From positions 62,001-126,000 of the forward strand of contig CAVQUF010000004.1 in assembly GCA_963716865.1 (NCBI GenBank): a stretch of 64,000 bases of DNA, read 5' to 3'. The translations under genes and the position numbers were made by a program. Below are positions 1-9,159 of the stretch, in pieces. This stretch comes from AC-32 sp963716865 (GTDB lineage Bacteria > Actinomycetota > Thermoleophilia > Gaiellales > Gaiellaceae). Under the pieces are notes generated by a model. That model ran no database searches, was not told the origin of the DNA, and saw only the letters and a program-made list of their open reading frames with translations. The stretch's first letter is position 1. Each line of letters opens with the position of its first letter.

Positions 1-964
1 TCAGGCGCTTCTCCATCTCCGCCGCCTCGTCCGCCTCCACCGCCGCCTCGGCCTTCTCGACGAGGGTGAGGACGTCGCCCATGCCGAGGATCCGCGAGGC
101 CATGCGGTCGGGATGGAAGTACTCGAGCTGGTCGGGGCGCTCGCCGACCGAGACCAGCTTGATCGGCGTGCCCGTGACCGCCTTGACCGAGAGCGCCGCG
201 CCCCCGCGGGCGTCGCCGTCGAGCTTCGTCAGCACGATCCCGTCGAACGCGACGCGCTCGGCGAACGCCTCGGCGACCCGGACCGCGTCCTGGCCGGTCA
301 TCGAGTCGAGCACGAGCAGGACGTTCGTCGGCTTCGTGGCGTCGCGCACCGCGACGAGCTCGTCCATCAGCGCCTCGTCCACGTGCAGGCGCCCGGCGGT
401 GTCGAGGACGACGGTGTCGAGTCCCTGCTCGGTCGCCTGCTCGATCCCCTGGCGGGCAGCGGCGACCGGATCGGAGCGCTCCTCGCTGAACACGGGGATC
501 TGGAGCTCCGCGCCCAGCTGCTCGAGCTGGTCGATCGCGGCCGGTCGCTGGAGGTCGGCGGCGACCAGGCCGGGCTTGCGGCCCTCCTTGCGGAGGAGCA
601 GGCCGAGCTTCGCGGACGCCGTCGTCTTCCCCGAGCCCTGGAGGCCCGCGAGCAGGACGACCGTTGGCGGCCGCCCGGCGAACGCGAGCCGCGAGTCGCC
701 CGAGCCCATCAGCGCCGTCAGCTCCTCGTGGACGATCCCCACGACCTGCTGGCCGGGCGTGAGGCTCTTCAGCACCTCCGCGCCGAGCGCCCGCTCGCGC
801 ACGCGCTCGACGAAGTCCTTGACGACCTCGAAGTTGACGTCGGCCTCGAGCAGCGCCAGGCGGACCTCGCGCATCGCGCGCGAGATCGCCTCCTCGTCCA
901 GCCGTCCCCGCTTGCGCAGGTCGCCGAGCGCGCCCTGAAGGCGCTCTGAGAGCGTGTCGAACAC
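1..964 (-). CDS. ffh: Signal recognition particle protein Ffh (3' end outside window)
   Basis: GTPase of the signal recognition particle that binds signal peptides of nascent membrane proteins and docks with FtsY. The 321 codons visible cover the N domain and the whole GTPase (G) domain: P-loop GLQGSGKTTASAKL, the DTAGRLHVDE motif and TKLDGDARGG are all intact. The methionine-rich M domain that binds 4.5S RNA and signal peptides lies beyond position 1. The start is taken as GTG at 964 (VFDTLSERLQ), which matches the usual N terminus of the family. It lies about 36 nt downstream of the sugar operon on the same strand and its receptor gene ftsY is 16 kb away, so the sugar block separates a normally close pair. 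Confidence 0.95.
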   Translation of the reverse strand, partial: MFDTLSERLQGALGDLRKRGRLDEEAISRAMREVRLALLEADVNFEVVKDFVERVRERALGAEVLKSLTPGQQVVGIVHEELTALMGSGDSRLAFAGRPPTVVLLAGLQGSGKTTASAKLGLLLRKEGRKPGLVAADLQRPAAIDQLEQLGAELQIPVFSEERSDPVAAARQGIEQATEQGLDTVVLDTAGRLHVDEALMDELVAVRDATKPTNVLLVLDSMTGQDAVRVAEAFAERVAFDGIVLTKLDGDARGGAALSVKAVTGTPIKLVSVGERPDQLEYFHPDRMASRILGMGDVLTLVEKAEAAVEADEAAEMEKRL

Positions 965-1000
965 GGCCTCGCAGTGTACTTCCGGCCGCGGGAGCGCCCC

Positions 1001-1951
1001 TCAGGCCGAGGCGTAGAGCATGTCGATCGCGCGTGCGTTGCCGACCGCGTCCTCGCGGCCTAGCAGCGGCTCCGCTTCTCCCCGGATCGCCGCGCTGAGG
1101 TTCTCGAGCTCGAGGCCGTAGGAGTTCGCCTTCTCGATCTCTATGCGCTCGACCCCGTCGTCGCGGCGGACCTCGATCACCGGCTCGTGTGCGTGCCAGG
1201 GGTCGTCCAGGAAGAGCGAGCCCTCCTCGCCGATGACCTCGAGCTCGTCGCGCTCGGGCACCACCAGCCCGCAGTCGAAGTGCGCGGTCACGCCGTCCGC
1301 GTGCAGCATGACGCCGGCGAAGAGGACGTCCACCCCGCTCGGGCCGACGACCTGAGCGCCCGCGGCGCGCTGCGGCTCGCCGCCGAGGAGCCGTGAGCCG
1401 CTGACGCAGTAGCAGCCGACGTCCATCAGCGCCCCTCCCTCGACCTCGGGAAGTAGCCGCACGTTGGACGTGTCCGAGAGACTGAAGCCGAACGACGAGC
1501 GGATCACCCGCGGCCGGCCGATCGCGCCGCCGTCGACGAGCTCCGTCAGCTTCCGGGTCTGCGGGTGGTGGCGCCACATGAACGCCTCCATCAGCAGGCG
1601 CCCGGCCCGGTCGGCCGCGTCGAAGGCGGCCTCGACCTCCGCGGCGCGACGCGACATCGGCTTCTCGCAGAGAACGTGCTTCCCCGCCTCGAGCGCGCGG
1701 ATCGACCACTCGCAGTGGAGCGAGTTCGGGAGGGAGATGTAGACGGCCTCGACGTCCGGGTCGTCGAGCAGCGCCTCGTAGCTGCCGTACGCCCGTTCGA
1801 TGCCCCACTCCCGCGCGTACTCCTCGGCGCGGGCGGAGTCGCGGCTCGCCACCGCGACCAGGTCGCACGCGTCCGAGCTCTGCGCGGGCGGGATCACGAG
1901 CCGGTTGATGTGCGCCGTGGAGATGATGCCCCAGCTGACCGGCTTCATCAC
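1001..1951 (-). CDS. Gfo/Idh/MocA-family NAD(P)-dependent sugar oxidoreductase
   Basis: 316-residue oxidoreductase of the Gfo/Idh/MocA family, expected to oxidise or reduce a sugar or polyol with NAD(P). The N-terminal Rossmann fold (GIISTAHINR, then VAVASRD) is followed by the family hallmark CEKPM near residue 96, which supplies the lysine-proline of the active site. The second half is the usual open beta-sheet substrate domain. Start is GTG 1951, or ATG 1948 immediately inside it; the codon overlaps the stop of the upstream SDR gene, so translation is probably coupled. It is the last gene of the minus-strand pentose operon. The exact substrate cannot be read from the sequence. Confidence 0.88.
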   Translation of the reverse strand: MMKPVSWGIISTAHINRLVIPPAQSSDACDLVAVASRDSARAEEYAREWGIERAYGSYEALLDDPDVEAVYISLPNSLHCEWSIRALEAGKHVLCEKPMSRRAAEVEAAFDAADRAGRLLMEAFMWRHHPQTRKLTELVDGGAIGRPRVIRSSFGFSLSDTSNVRLLPEVEGGALMDVGCYCVSGSRLLGGEPQRAAGAQVVGPSGVDVLFAGVMLHADGVTAHFDCGLVVPERDELEVIGEEGSLFLDDPWHAHEPVIEVRRDDGVERIEIEKANSYGLELENLSAAIRGEAEPLLGREDAVGNARAIDMLYASA

Positions 1952-2649
1952 GACGGCTCCGCGACGGGGCGGAAGGTGGTCTCGAGGATGCGATGGGTGC
2001 GAGGCCGCGTCAGGGCGAAGACGACCACTTCGGCCACGTCCTCCGGGCTCATCATCCCGGCGAGCTCGGGCATCTCGGGCGTGCGCCCGCGCCCCATGGC
2101 GAAGTCGGTGGCGACCCCGCCCGGGCAGATGTTCGTGCAGCGGACTCCCTGCTCGCGCAGCTCGTGGTCGAGCGCGCTCGTGAAACCGACCTGCGCGAAC
2201 TTCGAAGCGCAGTAGACGGCCTCGAGCGGCAGGCCGCGGAGGCCCGCCACCGACGCGATGGTGACGAGATCGGCCTCCCCGCTCTCGAGCAGGTGCGGCA
2301 GCGCGGCCCTCGCGGCGAAGATCGTCCCCTTGACGTTCACGTCGATCATCTCGTCGAGGTGCTCGGGCGGGAGCTCGAGGAACGGGCCGTACGCGCCGAC
2401 CCCGGCGTTGGCGACGAGGATGTCCAGGCGCCCGAACCGCCCGACCGTTTCTTCCACAATTCGCTCGATGTCGGCCGGGTCGCGGACGTCACACGGGAGC
2501 GCGACCACGCCGTCGAGTCCGAGGTCGTCGCCGCTGCGAGACGCAAGCCCCAGGCCGACGCCGGCCGCGGCGAGCGCCTGCGCGACCGCGCGCCCGATCC
2601 CGCGGCTCGCCCCGGTCACCAGTGCGGTCTTTCCTTCCAGCGGCGTCAT
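1948..2649 (-). CDS. Short-chain dehydrogenase/reductase
   Basis: Classical SDR of 233 residues. The nucleotide-binding TGASRGIG motif, the NAG motif (VANAGVGAYG), the catalytic Ser (IASVAG) and the YCASK catalytic Tyr/Lys pair are all present. ATG 2649 was chosen because it directly precedes the Rossmann strand (MTPLEGKTALVTG) and overlaps the xylulokinase stop; an in-frame extension upstream lies in kinase coding sequence. Its place between a sugar kinase and a Gfo/Idh oxidoreductase suggests a sugar or polyol dehydrogenase role, but the substrate is not identifiable. Confidence 0.88.
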   Translation of the reverse strand: MTPLEGKTALVTGASRGIGRAVAQALAAAGVGLGLASRSGDDLGLDGVVALPCDVRDPADIERIVEETVGRFGRLDILVANAGVGAYGPFLELPPEHLDEMIDVNVKGTIFAARAALPHLLESGEADLVTIASVAGLRGLPLEAVYCASKFAQVGFTSALDHELREQGVRCTNICPGGVATDFAMGRGRTPEMPELAGMMSPEDVAEVVVFALTRPRTHRILETTFRPVAEPS

Positions 2650-4088
2650 CACTCCTCCAGGGGTTCGAGGGACGGGTACAACGCGCGGTAGCGAGGGTAA
2701 CCGGCGTCGTAGGCGCGGCGCCACCGGTCGTCGGGCTCGATCCGCTCGCGGGGCCGGACGCTCGCGTCGACCGCCTCGTGGACGTCAGCGAACGCGCCAG
2801 CGGCGACACCGCCGAGCAGGGCCGCTCCGAAGGCCGCCCCGTCCTCCACGGCAGTGAGCTCGAGCGGGACGCCGAGCGTCGAGGCCACGATCTCCAGCCA
2901 GAGGCGGCTGCGCGCGCCGCCGCCCGAGGCGCGCCCGATCTCCGCGCGGACGCCCAGGCCTTGCAGGAGCTCCAGCGAGTCGCGCAGGCCGTAGGCGACG
3001 CCCTCGAGGACGGCGCGGACGAGAGCCGCGCGGCCGTGCTCGAGCCCGAGCCCCGTGAACGCGCCGCGCGCATGCGGGTCCGCGTGCGGCGTCCGCTCTC
3101 CCGAGAGATACGGGAGGAACAGAACTCCTCCGGCACCGGGCTCGACCCCTGCCGCCTCCGCCACGAGCTCGTCGTACCGGACCCCCGGTGCGAACGCGTC
3201 CCTGAACCAGCGCAGCGAGCCCGCGGCCGAGAGCATCACCCCCATCGCGTGCCAGGTTCCCGGAACGGCGTGGCAGAAGACGTGGAGCCGCGCCTCCGGC
3301 TCGGGCTCGTAAGCCGGCAGCGCCGCGAAGACGACCCCCGAGGTTCCGAGGACGACCGAGAGCGGGCCGGGCCCGTCGACCCCGACGCCGAGCGCGCCCG
3401 CCGCCTGGTCCCCCGCTCCGGCGGCGACCGGGATCCCGTTCGCGGTCCGACCGGAGACCTCCGGCGACTCGAGCGCCTCGGGGAGCCAGTCGGCCGGGAT
3501 CTCGAGTGCCTCGAGCACCTCGCCGCTCCAGCGCCGCTCGGCCACGTCGAACAGGAGCGTCCCGGAGGCGTCCGCGACGTCGGTCGCGCGCTCGCCCGTG
3601 AGGCGGAGCCGCACGTAGTCCTTCGGCAGGAGAACGTGCCGGATCCGTCCGTAGGCCTCCGGCTCGTGCTCGCGCATCCACAGCAGCTTCGGCGCGGTGA
3701 AGCCGGTGAGAGCGCGGTTGCCCGTCAAGCGGATGAGCCGCTCGACGCCGATTCGCCGCTCGATCTCCTCGCACTCTGCCGCGGTGCGCTGGTCGTTCCA
3801 GAGGATCGCCGGCCGAATCACCTCGTCGTCCCCGTCGAGGGCCACGAGGCCGTGCATCTGGCCGGAGAGGCCGATTCCCGCGGCGCCCTCCGCGCCGACC
3901 GCGGCCAGCGCAGCCTCGCTCGCGCGCCACCAGTCCTCCGGGTCCTGCTCGGACCAGCCGGGTGCCGGCGTGGAGAGCGGGTACTCCTCCTCCGCGCGCG
4001 CCAGCACCTCGCCTGCCCGGGAGACGGCGACCGCCTTGACGCCGCTCGTGCCGACGTCGAGCCCGACGAAGGTAGGGCCGGTGGACAC
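2649..4088 (-). CDS. xylB: Xylulokinase (FGGY family)
   Basis: 479-residue FGGY carbohydrate kinase that most resembles xylulokinase: ATP-dependent phosphorylation of D-xylulose to xylulose 5-phosphate in the cytoplasm. Visible motifs are the N-terminal phosphate loop DVGTSGVKA, the substrate-contact stretch GQMHGLVALD, WNDQRT, the catalytic-Asp segment GAGDQAAGALG and the C-terminal ATP-site GGGARSRLW. Length matches bacterial XylB. GTG 4088 is chosen because it opens the first beta strand (VSTGPTFVGLDVG). It follows the isomerase-like gene by 20 nt and shares its stop with the start of the SDR, as expected for an isomerase-kinase pair. Confidence 0.9.
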   Translation of the reverse strand: MSTGPTFVGLDVGTSGVKAVAVSRAGEVLARAEEEYPLSTPAPGWSEQDPEDWWRASEAALAAVGAEGAAGIGLSGQMHGLVALDGDDEVIRPAILWNDQRTAAECEEIERRIGVERLIRLTGNRALTGFTAPKLLWMREHEPEAYGRIRHVLLPKDYVRLRLTGERATDVADASGTLLFDVAERRWSGEVLEALEIPADWLPEALESPEVSGRTANGIPVAAGAGDQAAGALGVGVDGPGPLSVVLGTSGVVFAALPAYEPEPEARLHVFCHAVPGTWHAMGVMLSAAGSLRWFRDAFAPGVRYDELVAEAAGVEPGAGGVLFLPYLSGERTPHADPHARGAFTGLGLEHGRAALVRAVLEGVAYGLRDSLELLQGLGVRAEIGRASGGGARSRLWLEIVASTLGVPLELTAVEDGAAFGAALLGGVAAGAFADVHEAVDASVRPRERIEPDDRWRRAYDAGYPRYRALYPSLEPLEE

Positions 4089-4108
4089 GGACGCGCCGCG
4101 CTCGAGCG

Positions 4109-5122
4109 CTACTCGGCGCCCAGCGCCGCGTAGACGAGCTCGTAGGCGGCCACGGCGTCCTTTCGCATCTGGGCGTCGCGCAGCGCCTCGCCGTCCAGCC
4201 TCTCGGCCACGCCGTCGATGAAGCGCCAGTGCAGGACGCTGCGCCGCACGGCCTCGACCGCGTCCTCGGTGTACGGGTACAGGTCGAAGCCGAGCCGCTC
4301 GCCGTTGTCGCCGTAGCCGGCGCGCCGTAGCTCGACCGCCAGCTCGAGGGTCTCCATGAAGGCGGTCGCGCCGACCATGTTGTCGTCGTCGAACGTGCCC
4401 CAGCCCGAGTTGGCGTGCTGGTGGCCGAGCAGGCCCTCGGAGGCGAGCAGCGCCGCGTACTCGGCCAGGTTCTCGCCGTTCATGATCAGGTGCTGCCAGT
4501 CCATGTTGACCTGGACGTTGTCGAGCCCCTGGCGCCGCAGTGTGTGGATCACGTGGAGCGTCATGCCCACGTTGCGCATCAGGATCTTCATCGCGGGCTC
4601 GGAGTTCTTGTGCTCGAGGAAGAGCTTGATCCCGCGGTCGCGGCAACGCTCGGCCGCCTGCCCGATGCCGTCGAGGAACCACGCCCAGCTCTCCTTGTAC
4701 GGCGTCTGGAACGGGTAGTTGTAGCCTTCGATCCCGGGCCAGACGATGAAGTTCGCCTGCAGCTCGCCCGCGAAGTCGATCGCGTCGAGCGTCCTTTTGA
4801 CCGCCTCATTCCGGGTCGCCTCGTCGGGGGAGACGAGCCCTCCCTTGCCGAAGCGGGGATCGAGGTGGAGCCCCGTCGCCAGGCAGTACACGTCGTGGCC
4901 GTCGAGAGCGTCGCGCACCTCGTCGAGGTTGTCCGCCGAGAGCTCCTGCGGGTAGTGGAACTCGTACCCGTCGATGAGGTCGCCGAGCCCTTCCACGGCC
5001 TCGCGCACGCGCTCGACGGTCGTCTGGTCGGCACGCTCCGGCTTGTAGCCGCCCGGGACGAACCGCGTGACCATCGGCCCGAACGCCCAGATCCCGAGGC
5101 TCGTCTTGAGAAGCTCGCTCAT
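4109..5122 (-). CDS. Xylose isomerase-like TIM-barrel sugar isomerase
   Basis: 337-residue TIM-barrel of the xylose isomerase superfamily, expected to interconvert an aldose and ketose with divalent metal. Candidate metal ligands in the right order are Glu170 (FLEHKNSEP), Asp208 (NMDWQH), His236 (GHQHAN) and Asp280 (GFDLYPYTED); IVWPGIEGY corresponds to the WGGREG region of XylA. It is shorter than typical class I/II XylA (about 390-440 residues), so it may be a variant xylose isomerase or act on another sugar. Adjacency to xylulokinase supports an isomerase that yields xylulose. Start ATG 5122. Confidence 0.82.
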   Translation of the reverse strand: MSELLKTSLGIWAFGPMVTRFVPGGYKPERADQTTVERVREAVEGLGDLIDGYEFHYPQELSADNLDEVRDALDGHDVYCLATGLHLDPRFGKGGLVSPDEATRNEAVKRTLDAIDFAGELQANFIVWPGIEGYNYPFQTPYKESWAWFLDGIGQAAERCRDRGIKLFLEHKNSEPAMKILMRNVGMTLHVIHTLRRQGLDNVQVNMDWQHLIMNGENLAEYAALLASEGLLGHQHANSGWGTFDDDNMVGATAFMETLELAVELRRAGYGDNGERLGFDLYPYTEDAVEAVRRSVLHWRFIDGVAERLDGEALRDAQMRKDAVAAYELVYAALGAE

Positions 5123-5138
5123 CGTCGGCCCAACTCGA

Positions 5139-6020
5139 TCAGATTTCGCGCGGGCGTGCGTGGCCCTGCTCGTTCAGGTAGTCGCTCCACGAGCGGCTCG
5201 GCGAGTAGCCGAGCAGGCGCTCGGCTTTCGCGCATGAGATCCCGGAGGCGTCCTCCCGCGCGAGCGGGCGGATCTCGATCTCCTCGCCGTAGTAGCGGCG
5301 GACGAGCTCGGCGAACGGCCGGTTGCCAACGTTGTCGGGAGACGCGATGTAGAAGACCTCGTGGCCCGGGAGGTCGGACTCGACGGCAAGCACGACCGCG
5401 TCGGCGAGGTCGTAGACGTCCACGTAGCTCCAGAAGTTCGGGCTCAGCACCGCGGGATCGCGCACCTGCGGCCCGAGGTTGCGCTCGTAGTTCGTCTCGT
5501 TCTGCACCCAGCTCGGGCGAAGCGAGGTGCAGCGGATCTCGGAGCGGGCGACGGCGGCGTCCATCAGCAGCTCTCCGAACCACTTCGAGAGCGCGTAGGG
5601 ATCCTGCGGCCTGATCGGATGCTCCTCGTCCACCGGCACGTAGTCCGGCGGGAAGGGGCGCTCGGGGAAGAAGAAGCCCGGGACGGTCTCGCTCGAGATG
5701 TAGACGAGCCGCCCGATGCCGAAGCGGACGGAGGCCTCGAGGACGTTGAACGTCGCCGTCAGGTTGTTCTCGAAGACCACATGCGGCGGGTTCTTCGTCG
5801 GGTCGGGGATCGCGCCGGCGTGGACGACCGCGTCGACCCCGCGGACGACGGCGAACGCGTCTCCCGCATCCGTCAGGTCGGCCTGGACGTACTCCCCCGG
5901 CTCGCCGGGGAGCGTGCGCTCGAACACGCCACGGGCCAGGTCAGAGGCGCGCACGTCGTGGCCCGCGAAGAGCAGTGCCGAGACGGCGGCGGAGCCGACC
6001 TTGCCCCTTGCCCCCGTCAC
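5139..6020 (-). CDS. NAD-dependent epimerase/dehydratase family protein (uronate or sugar dehydrogenase-like)
   Basis: Extended SDR of 293 residues. The glycine-rich NAD site TGARGKVGS, the Ser of YISSET and the YALSK catalytic Tyr/Lys pair identify the family; overall length resembles uronate dehydrogenase-like members. The only GTG in a sensible place (6020) starts inside the first beta strand (VTGARG), whereas relatives begin with a few more residues; the in-frame codons upstream read ...EVIRVLVTG but contain no standard start before the ATP-binding gene. The true initiation codon is therefore uncertain. It sits between the ABC transporter and the isomerase of the sugar operon, so a sugar substrate is likely. 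Confidence 0.82.
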   Translation of the reverse strand: MTGARGKVGSAAVSALLFAGHDVRASDLARGVFERTLPGEPGEYVQADLTDAGDAFAVVRGVDAVVHAGAIPDPTKNPPHVVFENNLTATFNVLEASVRFGIGRLVYISSETVPGFFFPERPFPPDYVPVDEEHPIRPQDPYALSKWFGELLMDAAVARSEIRCTSLRPSWVQNETNYERNLGPQVRDPAVLSPNFWSYVDVYDLADAVVLAVESDLPGHEVFYIASPDNVGNRPFAELVRRYYGEEIEIRPLAREDASGISCAKAERLLGYSPSRSWSDYLNEQGHARPREI

Positions 6021-6055
6021 GAGAACGCGGATGACTTCACTCCCGACTCGGGCGG

Positions 6056-6847
6056 CTAGCCCGTGGTGGCCTGGCGGTACTCGCGCACGACCAGCTCGGT
6101 CAACTCGTCCACCGAGGTCTCGGTCGTCGGCTTGTCGAGGGTGATCTCGCCGTGCTGCAACAGGTTGACGCGGTCGCAGACCTCGAAGACATGCGCGTAG
6201 TTGTGCAGGATCAGGATCATCGAGACGTGGCCCTCGTCCCGCAGCTTGCGGATCAGGTCGAGGATCAGCGCGCCCTCTTTCACGCCCATCGCCGCGAGCG
6301 GCTCGTCGAGCAGGAGGATCTTCGCCTCGGAGTAGACCGATCGCGCGACGGCGATCGACTGGCGCTGCCCGCCCGAGAGCTGCGCTACCTCGGCGTCGAC
6401 GTCGGGGATCCCGACACCCATCTCGTCGAGGTACGTGCGGGCCCGCTTCCGCATCTCCCGGTTGTTCAGCAACGGCAGGTGGACGTTCCCGAGCTTCCCG
6501 AGGAGCTCCCGCTTGAGGAACATGTTGTGGTAGACGGACATACCGGGCACGAGCGCCAGGTCCTGGTAGACGGTGTCGATTCCGAGCGAGCGTGCGTGCG
6601 TGACCGAGCGGAGCTGCACCTCCTCGCCGTTGACGAAGATCTTGCCGCTGTCGGGCTTCTGGAAGCCGCTGATGATCTTCACGAGCGTCGACTTGCCCGC
6701 ACCGTTGTCGCCGATCAGCCCGAGCACCTCACCGCGCTTGAGATGCATGGACACGTCCTCGAGCGCGCGCACGGCGCCGAACCGCTTCGAGATGTGCTCG
6801 ACGCGGATCGCATCGACGGCCTCTCGGCCGTTGCCCGTCTCGCTCAT
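6056..6847 (-). CDS. Sugar ABC transporter ATP-binding protein
   Basis: 263-residue single-domain ABC ATPase of the carbohydrate-uptake CUT2 (ribose/xylose) type. Walker A is GDNGAGKST, the signature is LSGGQRQS, and Walker B is ILLLDEP. Instead of the usual fused double ATPase of RbsA/XylG (about 500 residues) this is a half-size protein that should dimerise, as seen in many actinobacterial CUT2 systems. ATG 6847 overlaps the stop of the permease gene (ATGA), so the two are translated together. Energises uptake by the permease and lipoprotein encoded just upstream. Confidence 0.92.
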   Translation of the reverse strand: MSETGNGREAVDAIRVEHISKRFGAVRALEDVSMHLKRGEVLGLIGDNGAGKSTLVKIISGFQKPDSGKIFVNGEEVQLRSVTHARSLGIDTVYQDLALVPGMSVYHNMFLKRELLGKLGNVHLPLLNNREMRKRARTYLDEMGVGIPDVDAEVAQLSGGQRQSIAVARSVYSEAKILLLDEPLAAMGVKEGALILDLIRKLRDEGHVSMILILHNYAHVFEVCDRVNLLQHGEITLDKPTTETSVDELTELVVREYRQATTG

Positions 6848-7887
6848 CTGCCTCTCCCGAGCTGGCCGAGGTTCTTCAGGCGCTGGATCTGCACGTTCAG
6901 GATCATTGCACCCAGGATCGCGATCCCGATGATCAGGTCGAAGTTGAACGCGCTGACGCCGAGGATGACGAAGCCGATGTTCAGGATGGCGAGGACGACG
7001 ACGCCGAGGAAGCCGCCGACGATCGTGCCCGAGCCGCCCATCAGCGACGTGCCGCCGATTACCGCCGCGGCGACGGCGAGGAACATGATGTCCGTGCCGC
7101 CCTGGAGCGGCAAGATCGAGGTGATCCGAACGGAGTCCATGATCCCGGCGAAGCCGCCGAGCATGCTGCAGAGCATGAAGTTGCCGATCTTGATCCAGCG
7201 AACGTTGACGCCGCTCTCGCGTGCGCCGATCACGTTGCCACCGGTCGCGACCGTGTGGACTCCCCATTTCGTCCGGACGAGCACGATCTGGAGGACGACC
7301 ACCGCGAGCAGCGCCCACCAGAACTCCGAGTTGAACCACAACGGGTAGCCCCCGAAGATCTCGACGAACGAGTGACCCCCGGGCGTCGCCACCTGGAAGC
7401 CATGTAACGCGCGGAGGTTGATCCCGTTCAGGAAGAACAGCATCCCTAACGTCGTGATGAACGAGGGCACGCCGAGGTAAGTCGTGATCAGGCCGTTCGT
7501 GAGGCCCACGGCCGCGGCCGCGAGGAGGCCGAAGACGACCCCCAGCCAGATCGGCAGCCCGAGCCCGTCCGGCGACGGCGCGGACGTGAGGTACATGATG
7601 ATCGGCGAGAGCGCGAAGACCCGGCCCACCGAGAGGTCGATCTCGCCGCAGATCAGGACCATCACCTCGCCGCACGTGATCAGCGCGACGGGCGCGACGT
7701 ACTCGGCGATGTTCTTGATCGTCGCGCCGGAGTAGAACGCGGACGATCTCAACGAGAAATAGATGATCAGACCGAGCGCGACGACGAGGATGCTCGCCTC
7801 GCGCCGGTTCGCGAACGCCCCGAGCGCGCGCCAGCCGAGGCTGCGCGCGCGCTCGAGGCCCTTTGCCTGCGACCCCGCTACCGCCAT
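6844..7887 (-). CDS. Sugar ABC transporter permease (RbsC/AraH-like)
   Basis: 347-residue integral membrane protein with many hydrophobic segments, matching the branched-chain-amino-acid/ribose permease family. The stretch EVMVLICGEIDLSVG is the conserved cytoplasmic-loop motif that contacts the ATPase, and NIGARESG-type residues (GNVIGARESG) lie in the second loop. It begins 24 nt after the binding-protein gene and overlaps the ATPase gene by 4 nt. Transports a pentose or related sugar judging from the operon. Confidence 0.93.
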   Translation of the reverse strand: MAVAGSQAKGLERARSLGWRALGAFANRREASILVVALGLIIYFSLRSSAFYSGATIKNIAEYVAPVALITCGEVMVLICGEIDLSVGRVFALSPIIMYLTSAPSPDGLGLPIWLGVVFGLLAAAAVGLTNGLITTYLGVPSFITTLGMLFFLNGINLRALHGFQVATPGGHSFVEIFGGYPLWFNSEFWWALLAVVVLQIVLVRTKWGVHTVATGGNVIGARESGVNVRWIKIGNFMLCSMLGGFAGIMDSVRITSILPLQGGTDIMFLAVAAAVIGGTSLMGGSGTIVGGFLGVVVLAILNIGFVILGVSAFNFDLIIGIAILGAMILNVQIQRLKNLGQLGRGR

Positions 7888-7911
7888 CGTCCTACGACCT
7901 CAGTTCGGTCG

Positions 7912-9057
7912 CTAGGTCGACGTCACGTATTGCTGAGCGCTAGAGCTCCCTTCGTAGCGGGTCTTGGTGGTCAGGTACGGCTTGACGTTGTCCTTCGTGA
8001 CGAACAGGAGACCCGTGTTCGTGTCGGAGGGCGCCATCAGGCCACCCGAGATCTTGTACAGGAAGAACTGCACCGCCGGGTAGAAACCCTGCAGATAGGG
8101 CTGCTGGTCGATCGTGAAGTCCAGGAAGCCCTTGTTGATCAGGTTCAGGGTCGTCGGCAGGAGGTCGTAGCCGCCTCCGTGGATCCCCTTCGCGGGCAGG
8201 TTGTACTTCTGCATTACCTGCGCCACGCCCTGGGTGCTCCCGGCGTCGACCGCGAACATGCCCTTCAGGCTCTTGTGACCCTGGTAGTACGCGTCGATCG
8301 TGGACAGCTCCGCGTTCACCTGGGCCCCGGTCGCGATCTGCGTGAAGTTGATCGGCTTGCCGGAGTCCTTGATCGCCTGCTTCGCGCCGTCGATCCGCGG
8401 CTGGATGTTCAGCGACCCCGGCGTCGCGATGAAACCGGCAACGTCGCCGCTCGGGATCAGCTCCACGATCTTCTCACCCATCTTCTGGCCGGACACGAAC
8501 AGGTCCTGGCCGATGTAGGCGAGCCGCTCGTTCCCGCTGCCGGCCGGCGCGTCCGCGTTGTACGCGATGACCGGGATCCCGGCGTCGAGCGCCTTCTTCG
8601 TGGGAGCGTTGAACGCGTGGGCGTCGATGAGGCAGACCGCGATTCCGTTGGCCTTCGCGGCGATCGCCGTGTTCATCGCGGAGACCATCTCCGAAACGAC
8701 GCTGTTCTCCGAACCGGTCCACTGGTGAGTGGTGTTGTAGATCGCGCCCGCGTCCTCGATCCCGTACTGCGTCGGGACGAAGAACGGGTTGGTCGTCACG
8801 TGGTTGACGAAGACCCACTTCCACTTCGGCGTCGTCGGGAAGCTGCCGACGCCGCTGCTGCTGCTACTGCTTTTGCTGCTCCCGCCGCACGCGGCGAGAA
8901 GCGCGGGGAGCGAAAGCGCTGCGCCGCCCGCACCGAGCACCCCGAGTAGCTTCTTCCGGTCCATCCCCGCCGGCACTTCCGACTCGGGGAGATCTTCGAC
9001 TAGTGAGCCCAACTCATCGAGTTGGCCGTCTAGGTACTTCTGCTGTTCTTGGTCCAC
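7912..9057 (-). CDS. Sugar ABC transporter substrate-binding lipoprotein
   Basis: 381-residue periplasmic-binding-protein fold (RbsB-like, type 1). A lipoprotein signal is visible (KKLLGVLGAGGAALSLPALLAACGG, where the Cys would be lipidated), followed by a Ser-rich linker and the sugar-binding domain. GTG 9057 is chosen because a strong ribosome site AAGGAGG lies just upstream; this leaves an unusual 30-odd-residue acidic hydrophilic stretch (YLDGQLDELG...EDLPESE) in front of the signal peptide. An alternative start at the internal ATG before DRKKLL would give a normal signal. First gene of the eight-gene operon running to 1001; it defines the transported sugar, which is not identifiable by eye. 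Confidence 0.9.
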   Translation of the reverse strand: MDQEQQKYLDGQLDELGSLVEDLPESEVPAGMDRKKLLGVLGAGGAALSLPALLAACGGSSKSSSSSSGVGSFPTTPKWKWVFVNHVTTNPFFVPTQYGIEDAGAIYNTTHQWTGSENSVVSEMVSAMNTAIAAKANGIAVCLIDAHAFNAPTKKALDAGIPVIAYNADAPAGSGNERLAYIGQDLFVSGQKMGEKIVELIPSGDVAGFIATPGSLNIQPRIDGAKQAIKDSGKPINFTQIATGAQVNAELSTIDAYYQGHKSLKGMFAVDAGSTQGVAQVMQKYNLPAKGIHGGGYDLLPTTLNLINKGFLDFTIDQQPYLQGFYPAVQFFLYKISGGLMAPSDTNTGLLFVTKDNVKPYLTTKTRYEGSSSAQQYVTST

Positions 9058-9159
9058 CCGGGCACCTCCTTGGCCCCCCATCGCGCGTGAGCGGCGACCA
9101 TAACACCGAGAAAAGGCGCCGTCGACCCGTTCGGCGATGGGCCACACTACGCCCCGCCG

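Noticed and set aside
113..949. Long plus-strand open frames over ffh and many other genes
   Set aside because: They are Arg/Pro/Ser- or Asp/Glu/Val-rich shadow frames produced by the high GC content, with no family motifs or ribosome sites.
4089..4682. In-frame extension upstream of xylulokinase
   Set aside because: It reads the isomerase gene in another frame; the kinase domain begins exactly at GTG 4088.
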